A stretch of DNA of 64,000 nucleotides from contig CBFHOH010000004.1 of assembly GCA_965657335.1 (NCBI GenBank), positions 144,253 to 208,252 of the forward strand, read 5' to 3'. The first letter of the stretch is position 1. Every line of letters starts with the position of its first letter. This document shows, one piece after another, positions 44,967 through 53,423 of this stretch. Below the pieces are notes generated by a model that was not told the DNA's origin, made no database searches, and worked only from the letters and a program-made list of their open reading frames with translations. Made by a program: the position numbers and the translations under genes. Origin of the DNA: UBA4582 sp965657335 (GTDB taxonomy: Bacteria; Pseudomonadota; Gammaproteobacteria; Pseudomonadales; Azotimanducaceae).

Positions 44967-45998
44967 ATGAGAGGCGCTGAGCTTTTGAAAAATGGGCGTA
45001 TCTTTTTGTTTCTCACGCTGATGCTTGTCAGCCTCATTGCGATGGCTGACGAAATGCGCCCCTCAGTTTTGAAGCTGACCCAGCTGGAAGACAACCGTTG
45101 GTCCGTCTTATTCAAGCAGCCTCAGATAAATGGTCGGTCTATCAATCTGCGGCTTAAAACTAATTGTGTTGCAGGAACTGTCACGCCGCTCATAGATGGC
45201 GCCGCGCTGCAGGAAAATTTCGAGCTTGACTGTGGCGGTGACGAACTTAAGACAATTGAAATAGACGGGCTTGAAAAGACGTTGGTTGACACACTGGTCA
45301 CGATCAGGGATATCAACGATCAGGAAACAAATCACCTTATTTCATCATCAAGACCCGTGCTTGACCTTGGGGCGAGTGTCCCCGCTGTGCCTGTATATAT
45401 CGTGCTAGGAGTTGAGCATTTGATATTTGGCCTCGATCACGTGCTATTTGTGCTTGTATTACTTTATGTTGTGCATGGATGGAAAAACCTGGTCAAGGTA
45501 ATCACCAGTTTCACCGTCGCGCATTCAGTCACTCTGGGACTTGCTTCGCTTGAGTTGCTGACGTTGGCGCAAGCACCGGTGGAAGCGCTGATCGGGCTCA
45601 GTATTGTGTTTCTCGCCGCCGAGGCGTTGCGAGGTGATAAGGGTTACGTAACTCGGGCTCCCTGGGTTGTATCGGCATTGTTTGGTTTGCTTCACGGGTT
45701 GGGTTTCGCTGGGGCGCTAGCTGAGATCGGTTTGCCTCCGAACAGCGCGATTGTCGCGCTGCTGTTTTTTAATATCGGCATCGAAATTGGGCAGTTACTA
45801 ATTGTTATATTAGCGCTGGCGGTAGTCACTTTATTTGATCGTCTGGTTCGGGCGAGACCAACGACCAATCCATTGAATAAGCCTGCCGGGCTTGCTAGCT
45901 CACAGACACTAACAACTTTCATAAGGGCGCCGCTATATTGTGCCGGCAGTATTGCCGGATACTGGTTTGTTGAGCGAACCTTTGCAATTTTTCTATAA
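44967..45998 (+). CDS. HupE/UreJ family membrane protein with exported N-terminal domain
   Basis: 343 residues from ATG 44967 (MRGAELLKNGRIFLFLTLMLV). A signal segment is followed by a periplasmic domain of about 110 residues and then six or so membrane helices with GVEHLIFGLDHVLFVLVLLYVV, SFTVAHSVTLGLASLELL and LFGLLHGLGFAGALAEIGLP, which are the His/Asp-rich HupE/UreJ signatures. Classical HupE imports nickel or cobalt for hydrogenase or urease; neither enzyme is visible here. Forms a unit with the upstream parvulin gene. Confidence 0.87.
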   Translation: MRGAELLKNGRIFLFLTLMLVSLIAMADEMRPSVLKLTQLEDNRWSVLFKQPQINGRSINLRLKTNCVAGTVTPLIDGAALQENFELDCGGDELKTIEIDGLEKTLVDTLVTIRDINDQETNHLISSSRPVLDLGASVPAVPVYIVLGVEHLIFGLDHVLFVLVLLYVVHGWKNLVKVITSFTVAHSVTLGLASLELLTLAQAPVEALIGLSIVFLAAEALRGDKGYVTRAPWVVSALFGLLHGLGFAGALAEIGLPPNSAIVALLFFNIGIEIGQLLIVILALAVVTLFDRLVRARPTTNPLNKPAGLASSQTLTTFIRAPLYCAGSIAGYWFVERTFAIFL

Positions 45999-46322
45999 AC
46001 ATTCTACTCGGAATATTTATGAAAAATAGAAAGCTTGTCAGTAAAGCCATTGCTTTAATCTTTGCGCTCACAGCTGCGAGAGAGATCAAGTGGTTGTCCA
46101 TGTCTGTTGCCAAAAGCTTTTAGCGAGCATGGGCTAACCAATGATGCTTCCAGCTACCAGGAGTTGGAGGCAATTGAGTTTTTCGGGAAGCTGGCAATCA
46201 GCTAAGATGAAATTCAACAGCGTGCCCGAGTCACACGCAGCTGTGCAACACCGTTCTAAGACTCGCTGTGCTCGAGCGATTCTTCGTCAGATTTGATCCC
46301 GATGGCTTAAACCAAACCGGAT
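45999..46322. other. Intergenic region, 324 bp, with a possible gene remnant
   Basis: A plus-strand ORF at 46019-46123 encodes 34 residues whose first 20 look like a signal peptide (MKNRKLVSKAIALIFALTAA) but stops soon after. Downstream, another short open stretch (about 46130-46204; LTNDASSYQELEAIEFFGKL) looks protein-like but lacks a start. This suggests the decayed start and remains of an exported-protein gene that once followed the HupE gene. Convergent with the VOC gene. Confidence 0.35.
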
Positions 46323-47015
46323 TCAGGCTTTTACATTTACTGGCGGCTCGCTTTCTACCGCCGACCAAGTAACGCTGTCTGGGAGGCGCATGCTTGCCTC
46401 ATATGCTCCTGGCGGGTAGTTGGTCATATGCGGCCCAGGCGCTGTTGCGATATCTGGCTGGGGAACCTCCCCTTTACTGTCGGCAAAGTCGGCAGGTTTT
46501 TTGAAGCGCGCCAACTCCTCCGCACTAATGCCAGCGAGTTCAACGACTTCTGGATCTATCCACGCTTGCTGATTAATAGGCGCCTCAGAATAAGAGAGTT
46601 CAAGAGACAAATTCTCAGGGCCCGCAAAGTACATCGAAACACACATGCCATGGTTCATAGGCCCCATGACAGGCACGCCATGTGCGCGCAACCGATCGCG
46701 CATGGCGAGCAACTCTTCATGGTTTTTTACGCTGAGTGCGACATGCTGCATGGTTCCTGCAGCACAGTTAGCGCCGGGGTTGCCAGCATGTGTTTGTCCC
46801 ATCTTGACAGGTATTTTTGCGATATCTGGGTGACAGACAAAAGCGATTGCGCTCTCATCATTAAGGCGCAAAAAGCCGTGCCAGGTATTTTCTACGCCAT
46901 GCATCCAGTAGAGCGCCACCAATTCCATACCAAGTATCTCGGTAAAAAATGCGATCTGGGATTTCATATCAGCGGTCGTTATCGCAAGGTGATGTAGTCC
47001 GTCTACTTTGTTCAT
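46323..47015 (-). CDS. VOC family (glyoxalase/extradiol dioxygenase fold) protein
   Basis: 230 residues. The N-terminal motif KVDGLHHLAITTADMKSQIAFFTEILGMELVALYW carries the first metal-ligand His of the vicinal oxygen chelate fold. GTMQHVALSVKNHEELLAMRDRLRAHGVPV gives the second, and CVSMYFAGPENLSLELSYSE contains the terminal Glu. A C-terminal tail of about 70 residues is Pro-rich. Could be a dioxygenase, isomerase or resistance-type enzyme; the substrate is unknown. It is transcribed away from the MutS-like gene. Confidence 0.87.
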   Translation of the reverse strand: MNKVDGLHHLAITTADMKSQIAFFTEILGMELVALYWMHGVENTWHGFLRLNDESAIAFVCHPDIAKIPVKMGQTHAGNPGANCAAGTMQHVALSVKNHEELLAMRDRLRAHGVPVMGPMNHGMCVSMYFAGPENLSLELSYSEAPINQQAWIDPEVVELAGISAEELARFKKPADFADSKGEVPQPDIATAPGPHMTNYPPGAYEASMRLPDSVTWSAVESEPPVNVKA

Positions 47016-47184
47016 TGTTGATTCCTCAAAAGTAAATCATGTCATCTCATAGCTATCTTTATAGGCTAAGCAGAAGCAACGATCAACCTTTCGCCTCGTA
47101 AGAAAAGTATGGTTACAATTCGGCGAATTGAGTCTATGCTGTCAGCAGGTCAGAAATGGCAGAGTAATTTCAGGATTTACGAAA

Positions 47185-48570
47185 ATGGAAGATGTCTCTT
47201 CAAGTGTCGCAACGCCTCTTGATGAAGGAGATCAGTGTCTGCGCCTTGATAGACATACGTTGAAAGATCTCGAAATTTTCCATTCAGAAGAGGGTGATGC
47301 CACGCTTTTTCACTTCTGTAATCTGGCACGCACCGAAGGCGGTGCCAGGCGACTCAAGCAACGTATGGAATTACCCTGGTCAAATGCTAAGCGAATCCTT
47401 GCAACACAGAAATCCATCTCGTTTGTTGTAGCCAATCGCGAAGCGTTTACAGAATTGCCTTCCGCTTACGCGGCAAGCCGGACAGATCACTATGCTCATG
47501 AAGTGATGCCGATAGTGCTTGACCAAAATCCTGTTGAATTCACGCTAGGTGCATTTTCGTTATGGGCGAATCATGCCAGTCATTACCTAAGCATCGTGCG
47601 CGGCGTTCAGCTAGCTTGCAGATTGATTCGCTCTCTTCGGACATTCCTGTTGCGCAAAGAATTGGCTGCCGCGACAGGAGAGATTGCGCCGCTCATTGAA
47701 GAGATGCGCACGTTAGTGCATGACTCTGAATTTAGCATGGTGCCTGTAGAAGAAGTTGGTAGCTGGGCCTGGAAAATTCTCCGACTTGACCAAGTGTTCC
47801 GCTTGCAGGAGAAACAAGCACTCGCACGTTTGCTAGCGCTCGTTTACGAAATTGACGCCTTGGTTGCGATGGCCGACGTAACGCAAAAACACGGGTTCGT
47901 AATGCCAAGTCTGGAACAGGGTCCGCTTCGGGTGATTGCCGAAAATGTGGTCCACCCTTTTCTTGAAAAGCCCGTGGCTAATCCTGTAGAAATTGATCAG
48001 CAGCACCGAGTGTTGTTTCTCACAGGGCCTAACATGGCAGGCAAGACTACGTACCTGCGTTCTTTTGCCATCGCTTATTACATGGCGCATCTTGGCATGG
48101 GCGTACCGGCATCCAGTTTTCGGTTTGTCCCTGCTCAAAGGATGTTTAGCGCGATATCTCTTAGCGATGACTTGCGCGGCGGCGTGAGCTATTTTCGAGC
48201 AGAAGCGTTGAGAGCGAAAGCTGTGGCGAAGGCGATCGCGGAAGGCTATCGCGTTGTCGCCATCATGGACGAGCCGTTTAAAGGAACGAATGTCAAAGAT
48301 GCGCTTGATGCATCGCTGGCGATCCTCAAGCGATTTGCATCTAAAGTCGATTGTTTGTTTATGTTCTCTTCACATCTGATAGAACTGGGTGAAAATCTGA
48401 GTGTTTCAGATCAAATCGATTGTCGCTATTTTGAAGCGGATGAAACGGAAGGTCGACTGCGCTTTGACTATTTGCTACGTCCGGGCATTTCAGAGCAGCG
48501 ACTGGGCATGCGTGTGCTGCAGGAAGAAGGCGTTTTTGATCTGCTTGATGGTAATACAGCGCGCTTTTAA
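47185..48570 (+). CDS. MutS-family ATPase lacking the mismatch-recognition domain
   Basis: 461 residues from ATG 47185 (MEDVSSSVATPLDEG); the frame is open from TTG 47128. The core/lever region (LDRHTLKDLEIFHSEEGDATLFHFCNLARTEGGARRLKQRM) matches MutS domain III. The ATPase has Walker A LTGPNMAGKTTYLRSFAIA, signature-like SYFRAEALRAKAVA, Walker B VVAIMDEPFKGTN and H-loop MFSSHLIELGE. There is no domain I/II and no Smr domain. This type of MutS-related protein is of uncertain function; mismatch repair as such is unlikely. Confidence 0.88.
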   Translation: MEDVSSSVATPLDEGDQCLRLDRHTLKDLEIFHSEEGDATLFHFCNLARTEGGARRLKQRMELPWSNAKRILATQKSISFVVANREAFTELPSAYAASRTDHYAHEVMPIVLDQNPVEFTLGAFSLWANHASHYLSIVRGVQLACRLIRSLRTFLLRKELAAATGEIAPLIEEMRTLVHDSEFSMVPVEEVGSWAWKILRLDQVFRLQEKQALARLLALVYEIDALVAMADVTQKHGFVMPSLEQGPLRVIAENVVHPFLEKPVANPVEIDQQHRVLFLTGPNMAGKTTYLRSFAIAYYMAHLGMGVPASSFRFVPAQRMFSAISLSDDLRGGVSYFRAEALRAKAVAKAIAEGYRVVAIMDEPFKGTNVKDALDASLAILKRFASKVDCLFMFSSHLIELGENLSVSDQIDCRYFEADETEGRLRFDYLLRPGISEQRLGMRVLQEEGVFDLLDGNTARF

Positions 48571-48656
48571 AGCGTTCGTTGCAAATCCGTTGGTTCCAAA
48601 TCTGAATTTTGGGTTACCATCTATGAAAGAATTTAGTCTGGGCTCGGGATCACCAT

Positions 48657-49184
48657 ATGGAATTTCACATCGATGCAATGCTAAAAAGAGACTGGGTTCA
48701 GGTTCGAACGATTTACGGTCAGGGTTTAGCGACCGGTATTGCCGCTTTTATGACAACACCTTCTCGCTGGAAAGATTGGCATGCGGGACACTTAGAAATT
48801 TGTCGAAATGTTGCCCGGGATGATTCAGACAAGGTGTTGGGATGGTCAGCGCTCGCGCCCGTAGCCGACAACTGAGGTAGTGCAGGTGTCGCTGAGGTCA
48901 GCGTCTATGTCGATGAAAAAGCGCAACGCAGAGGAATAGCTGCCGCGCTGCTAAACGCGCTTGTGGTCGGTTCGGAAGCCGCGGGATACTGGACGCTTCA
49001 AGCACACATTATGGCTGAAAATACGCCGAGTGTTGTCTTGCATAAAAAAGCGGGGTTTCGTGAAGTAGGCTCAAGAGAGCGATATGGCCACATTAATGGT
49101 GTCTGGCATGATGTGGTATTACTAGAGCGTCGTAGTTCCGTATGTGGCGGCGTGGGCTTACCGACACGGACATGCGGTGATTAA
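48657..49184 (+). pseudogene. GNAT acetyltransferase gene with an in-frame TGA
   Basis: The single reading frame gives MEFHIDAMLKRDWVQVRTIYGQG, VLGWSALAPVADN, then a TGA stop at 48873-48875, then GSAGVAEVSVYVDEKAQRRGIAAALLNAL, AENTPSVVLHKKAGFREVGSRERYGHINGVWHDVVLLERR. This is a phosphinothricin-acetyltransferase-type GNAT enzyme with the acetyl-CoA site (QRRGIAAALL) after the stop. Only one base change (for example CGA to TGA) is needed to break the gene. Either a recent pseudogene or a sequencing error; the encoded tail is intact. Confidence 0.75.
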
Positions 49185-49339
49185 TTCACGTTGGTCTGAC
49201 AAAATAATGACTGTTAGAAGTGCTTATCCAAAGTCTCGCGGGGCAAAAGACAGGTGCAATGGAATGTCGGAAATGCGGCGTAGTGGAACAAATGTAGGTA
49301 AGGCTTTCTGGTTGAACAGAAGCATTGAAAAGCTTTACT

Positions 49340-49397
49340 AAGAAAAGTAAAACGCCTCCAGTGGGGGAGTGTTTTTAAAACACCGCCCCTCTGGAGG
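49340..49397 (-). terminator. Long hairpin terminator for tRNA-Lys
   Basis: A 43-bp near-palindrome at 49355-49397 (outer arms CCTCCAG/CTGGAGG, inner GTGTTTT/AAAACAC; 18 of 21 arm positions pair). On the minus strand it begins 9 bases after the tRNA 3' end and is followed by CGTTTTACTTTTC. It should stop transcription of tRNA-Lys. It is longer and more symmetric than an ordinary terminator. Confidence 0.7.
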
Positions 49398-49406
49398 CCC
49401 CGTATT

Positions 49407-49482
49407 TGGTGGGCCGTCCGCGACTCGAACGCGGGACCAACTAGTTAAAAGCCAGCTGCTCTACCAACTGAGCTAACGGCCC
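49407..49482 (-). tRNA. tRNA-Lys (anticodon TTT)
   Basis: 76 nucleotides including an encoded CCA. On the minus strand: acceptor GGGCCGT/ACGGCCC, D arm GCTC...GAGC with AGTTGGTA, anticodon arm GCTGG-CTTTTAA-CTAGT with TTT at positions 34-36, variable TGGTC, T arm CCGCG-TTCGAGT-CGCGG, discriminator A. In Pseudomonas a tRNA-Lys also lies between the queC and nadA blocks and serves as an island insertion site. No duplicated 3' end was noticed near 10.9-11.1 kb. Confidence 0.95.
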
Positions 49483-49498
49483 AAATAGGAAGGCCGGT

Positions 49499-49526
49499 AT
49501 AATACCTGTTTGAAGATAAAACTCAA
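49499..49526 (-). promoter_or_regulatory. Sigma-70 promoter of tRNA-Lys
   Basis: Minus strand: TTGAGT (49526-49521), 16-base spacer, TATTAT (49504-49499), followed by a GC-rich discriminator ACCGGCC typical of stringently controlled stable-RNA promoters. The tRNA starts 17 bases after the -10 box. Confidence 0.7.
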
Positions 49527-49544
49527 GACTGGATTGGTGCAATT

Positions 49545-50465
49545 TCAAAGAATCTTGTCGAGTACCTTGCCCGTAAGGTTTGGCCCCCCCAATTGCATGA
49601 TGGTATCGATGCCTCCCGGAGTAATGACATTGAATTCAATTACCCAAGGGAATGCGAGATCCATACCAACAAACTGGGCGCCATAAGACTTCATCAGATG
49701 TCCAATTTTCTCGCAATATTTTGATTCTTCGTCAGTAAGCTCGCACAAGGCCGCCTCAGCACCTTGCATGATATTGGTTCGGTGATCTTTGGTTGGGGTT
49801 CGAATATATTGGCCAACTACCTCCCCGCCGGCGAAGATAACGCGCTTTTCGCCAGCCTCTATCTCTTCAACATATCGCTGAATAAGGCAATACCTGCTCC
49901 GCTCCAATCCGGTTAGCGAGTCGAGAATCACACCGGCATTCGGATCGTCTTGGGTCAACAGGTAGACCTCATTGCCAAAGCTGCCAGCGGGTGGTTTCGC
50001 TATCCACTTGCCGCCGGACCGGACGATGCTGAGCAGTTGTTCGGGATTAGTTGACGCGTGGGTCTCGGGGTGTGCAAATGTCGCTTGGTGGTTAGCGAGG
50101 AAGTACTTGCTCTTAAAGTGCATCAGAGCATCAAGTGAATTGACGATGCGACAGCTGTCGGGCAAGCCATAGAGCATTTGCATCTTGTCGAGAAAGCTCT
50201 CTCGAAAACCTAACGACATGATCCAGACAACGTCAAATTCTGCCAACTCAAAAGTAGACAAGTCTGATGGAAATGGTTCGTTTGCTAACAAAGGTGTTGT
50301 GAGCTGAAAACCCTGAATAACAATGGTTGATCTACTTAGCGCTAGTGAATCCACGACCGCAAGGTGACTATTGGCGCCGCGAGCGAGCATTTCATTAGCA
50401 AATTTCAGATAATTACCTTCGATGATAGTGTTGGTTTCGCTTACCAGGAACACAATTTTTTGCAT
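49545..50465 (-). CDS. gshB: Glutathione synthetase-like ATP-grasp protein
   Basis: 306 residues from ATG 50465 (MQKIVFLVSETNTIIEGNYLKFANEMLARG), with a GGTGG ribosome-binding site; a GTG 15 bases upstream is the alternative. ATP-grasp features resemble GshB: GGKWIAKPPAGSFGNEVYLLTQDDPNAG, RYCLIQRYVEEIEAGEKRVIFAGGEVVG, and the metal-binding end VGMDLAFPWVIEFNVITPGGIDTI. In GshB the corresponding end is EINVTSP. Sequence divergence is moderate, so the enzyme could join a different peptide-like pair. It stands upstream of tRNA-Lys on the same strand; gshA is not in the window. Confidence 0.78.
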   Translation of the reverse strand: MQKIVFLVSETNTIIEGNYLKFANEMLARGANSHLAVVDSLALSRSTIVIQGFQLTTPLLANEPFPSDLSTFELAEFDVVWIMSLGFRESFLDKMQMLYGLPDSCRIVNSLDALMHFKSKYFLANHQATFAHPETHASTNPEQLLSIVRSGGKWIAKPPAGSFGNEVYLLTQDDPNAGVILDSLTGLERSRYCLIQRYVEEIEAGEKRVIFAGGEVVGQYIRTPTKDHRTNIMQGAEAALCELTDEESKYCEKIGHLMKSYGAQFVGMDLAFPWVIEFNVITPGGIDTIMQLGGPNLTGKVLDKIL

Positions 50466-50526
50466 GGAAATTACCACCACAATGATCGATTCGATAGACG
50501 GTCATCGAAAGTTGGCGTTCGCGCTT

Positions 50527-50555
50527 TTCGGATGCGTCATTAATCTGGTTATAAT
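50527..50555 (+). promoter_or_regulatory. Possible nadA promoter
   Basis: A perfect TATAAT (50550-50555) lies 31 bases before the nadA ATG, with a weak -35 (TTCGGA, 50527-50532) at 17-bp spacing. Confidence 0.4.
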
Positions 50556-50586
50556 ACGCTATTATTTCGGAGATACCTGACTACAA

Positions 50587-51606
50587 ATGGCTATGAACGC
50601 GTTTGAAGTTCCACTGCACCAGAGTCACACATTGAGTGACGACGAAGTTCAGCACTACCGTGAACAAATCAAGCTACTGCTAAAAGAGCAAAATGCCGTC
50701 TTAGTTGCGCACTATTATACCGATGATGCAATACAGAAACTGGCGGAAGAGACGGGTGGCTGTGTTTCGGATTCGTTAGAAATGGCGCGATTTGGCAACA
50801 GCGTTGATGCTGAAACGCTAATTGTTGCTGGCGTGAAGTTCATGGGGGAGACGGCAAAAATATTAAACCCGGAGAAGCGCATTCTGATGCCGACTCTGGA
50901 GGCGACATGTTCGCTTGACCTCGGTTGTCCCATCGACGATTTCTCGGCTTTTTGTGACGAGCACCCAGACCGCACTGTCGTTGTCTATGCAAACACATCA
51001 GCCGCCGTAAAAGCACGCTCAGACTGGGTTGTCACATCCAGTATTGCCCTTGAGGTTGCAGAGCACCTGATGGACGAGGGACACAAAATTCTCTGGGCGC
51101 CAGATAAATATCTCGGTGGATATATACAAAGAGAAACCGGTGCAGACATGCTCATGTGGCATGGTTCGTGTGTTGTTCACGAGGAATTTAAGGCGAGTGG
51201 TCTGAAAGATCTGATGCATGTACATCAAGACGCAGCGGTGTTGGTTCACCCGGAATCTCCCGAGGCGATTGTTGATTTGGCAGATGTTGTTGGCTCGACA
51301 ACAAAGTTGATAAAAGCATCGCAAGAACTGCCTAATGACAAGTTTATCGTGGCGACAGACAGTGGTATTTTTCACAAGATGCGGCAGTTGTCTCCCGGCA
51401 AAACATTTATCGAGTCACCTACTGCCGGTAACGGTGCGACCTGTCGAAGTTGTGCCCATTGCCCTTGGATGGCGATGAACATCCTTGAAAATCTTCACAG
51501 TACACTTCGCGATGGGGCCAATGAAATACAGGTTGACTCCGAAGTAGCCAGTCGAGCGCTCATGCCGCTTGAGCGAATGGTGAACTTTGCAAAAACGTTG
51601 GCTTAG
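50587..51606 (+). CDS. nadA: Quinolinate synthase NadA
   Basis: 339 residues. Condenses iminoaspartate with dihydroxyacetone phosphate in NAD synthesis, using a [4Fe-4S] cluster. Characteristic segments: VLVAHYYTDDAIQKLAEETGGCVSDSLEMARFG, CSLDLGCPIDDF, VVYANTSAAVKARSDWVVTSS, LWAPDKYLGGYIQRETG, MLMWHGSCVVHEEF, EVVG-like VVGSTTKLIKAS and the terminal CRSCAHCPWMAMNIL, in which the cluster Cys is expected. Complete. In Pseudomonas nadA also precedes the bepA/tusA block. Confidence 0.96.
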   Translation: MAMNAFEVPLHQSHTLSDDEVQHYREQIKLLLKEQNAVLVAHYYTDDAIQKLAEETGGCVSDSLEMARFGNSVDAETLIVAGVKFMGETAKILNPEKRILMPTLEATCSLDLGCPIDDFSAFCDEHPDRTVVVYANTSAAVKARSDWVVTSSIALEVAEHLMDEGHKILWAPDKYLGGYIQRETGADMLMWHGSCVVHEEFKASGLKDLMHVHQDAAVLVHPESPEAIVDLADVVGSTTKLIKASQELPNDKFIVATDSGIFHKMRQLSPGKTFIESPTAGNGATCRSCAHCPWMAMNILENLHSTLRDGANEIQVDSEVASRALMPLERMVNFAKTLA

Positions 51607-51657
51607 TAGGCTGGTTTTTGCTGCGGTGAGCAAAACCTTCATCGGTCTCGATAAGGC

Positions 51658-53142
51658 TTAGGATCTTCTGGCTTTAAGCCGCATAAGTTGTATCTGCTGG
51701 ATTCGAAGTTGAAATTTTGAGTTCAACTGAAAATCGTCTTGGACAAGAGGCATTGCGAAGCCCAATTGTTTGATCGCCTGCTCCAAATTGCCAACCAGCA
51801 CAAAATATTCTGCACGTGCCTCGTGAACACCAATAATGTCGTTGGCCAAGCCATAAGCCTCCGCCAATAAATACCAAACCTCGGTGTCGTTGGGGCGTTC
51901 CGGGATAATTACAACTAAGGCATCAGCAGCTTGCTTAGGCTTGTTTGCTTTGAGAAGTACATCGGCATAGGCCATTGTGATTGGATAGTTTTTTGTGTTG
52001 ATAGCAAGCGCTTCCTCCAGAATCGCAAGGGCCTCGTCGTAGCGTTCAGCACTGCTATGAATTTTCGCGTCTGCGAGAATGTAGGCAATCTTGCTGGGTT
52101 TTGCCTCAAGTAATGGTCTTAGATGCTCTCTCGCAGCTACTGGGTCAAAGTTCGCTAAATGCGCCATGACCAGTCCATATTGTCCCGCGCTTTTCAACAC
52201 AGGGTCACTGCGCTTCGACCATTCCGTCATCATGTTGATGGCCGAATCGTTAGATTCTGCTGCGAGCACAGTGACTCTTGCTTTCATTAAGTGGTAATCA
52301 AGATTTAAAGGGAAAGTTTTGTTTTCATATCGACGTGTTTGGTTGTAGGAATCCGAAATTCGATTTTTTGTTACCGGATGGGTGAGCAGAAATTCAGGAA
52401 TACGGGTTTTATTGAATCGATTTGCGCGCTCAAGTCTTTCAAACATATAGGCGATAGCGCGGGGATCCATGTCAGCGTCGGCAAGGGTAAGAATACCGAT
52501 CCGGTCAGCCTCCGATTCTCGGGCCCGGCTGTTTCTGAGCAGATCGCTCTGGGCTGCGCCTTGACCTGCTGCGATAGCTGCAAGTCCTGCGTCGCTGCCG
52601 GTGGTTGCGATTAAAATAATACCCGCCAGCAACCCAGCCAGGTTTTTCACACTAGCCGATCTGCCGGACTGAACGCCTCTGGCGAAATGTCGCTGGCTCA
52701 GGTGGGCGAGTTCGTGAGCCAGAATGGCAGAGATCTCGTGTTCCGTTTCACCGTAAAGGAAAAGCCCCAGGTTCACCCCTACAATGCCTCCCGGCGCTGC
52801 AAATGCGTTGATAGTAAAATTATTAATCATTACCAGGTCGAGTCGCCGGTCCTGCAGCTGACTGTGGGAAGCAAGTTTGTAGATCAAATGCTCGAGATAC
52901 GATTGAAGGAGGGGATCGCTAACAGAAGGTGCCTGCGCTCGCAGTGATCGCAGAAAATCCTGACCGAGCGCGCGTTCTTGCTCGAGTGAAACGATGCCAG
53001 ATGTTGTGTCTCCGAGGCTGGGCAGATTCTGTTGCTGTGCTGCGTTGGCAAAATGAGTCGTGATGAACAACAACAAGATACTTACGGGTTTGATGCAGAA
53101 CCTAAAAGACGTGCTGTTGGGAATGGAATTATTGATGAACAA
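51658..53142 (-). CDS. bepA: M48 metalloprotease with TPR domain, BepA-like
   Basis: 494 residues with a signal peptide (PVSILLLFITTHFANA). The zinc site HELAH gives H143, E144 and H147, and ESEADRIG supplies the third ligand. The C-terminal half has TPR helices (AKIHSSAERYDEALAILEEALAIN, VLLKANKPKQAADALVVII, LAEAYGLANDIIGVHEARAEYFVLVGNLEQAIKQL). This is the BepA (YfgC) architecture, which assists or degrades outer-membrane proteins such as LptD in the periplasm. Divergent from tusA. Confidence 0.92.
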   Translation of the reverse strand: MFINNSIPNSTSFRFCIKPVSILLLFITTHFANAAQQQNLPSLGDTTSGIVSLEQERALGQDFLRSLRAQAPSVSDPLLQSYLEHLIYKLASHSQLQDRRLDLVMINNFTINAFAAPGGIVGVNLGLFLYGETEHEISAILAHELAHLSQRHFARGVQSGRSASVKNLAGLLAGIILIATTGSDAGLAAIAAGQGAAQSDLLRNSRARESEADRIGILTLADADMDPRAIAYMFERLERANRFNKTRIPEFLLTHPVTKNRISDSYNQTRRYENKTFPLNLDYHLMKARVTVLAAESNDSAINMMTEWSKRSDPVLKSAGQYGLVMAHLANFDPVAAREHLRPLLEAKPSKIAYILADAKIHSSAERYDEALAILEEALAINTKNYPITMAYADVLLKANKPKQAADALVVIIPERPNDTEVWYLLAEAYGLANDIIGVHEARAEYFVLVGNLEQAIKQLGFAMPLVQDDFQLNSKFQLRIQQIQLMRLKARRS

Positions 53143-53304
53143 AATCTGGATAACTTGCTGCCTAAGATGATCTTACTGTACCGCTTATAGACCCCGCTAA
53201 CCACAAACTGGTTCCGGGAAAGTGAATCAATTCTGCTCATTTTGAAGAAAATTGTAGAAATCCGACGGATAAGCCACTGTTGTGGGCAAACTTTGGGATA
53301 ATCA

Positions 53305-53336
53305 GTTACAGGGTCGGACGCTCAATCATATATAAT
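53305..53336 (+). promoter_or_regulatory. Possible tusA promoter
   Basis: TATAAT at 53331-53336, with TTACAG at 53306-53311 as a weak -35 (19-base spacing). It lies in the 281-bp divergent region between the M48 protease gene and tusA, 88 bases before the tusA ATG. Confidence 0.35.
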
Positions 53337-53423
53337 CGCGGGTTTTCGGACCTAGCGACGACTTAAGCACGTTCGAATATGAAATCGATAAGAGGCAAGT
53401 CTCAACCTGACTTGAAATGAACA

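Noticed and set aside
49144..49341. 65-codon ORF between the GNAT remnant and tRNA-Lys
   Set aside because: No ribosome-binding site, odd composition and overlap with the GNAT frame; probably chance.
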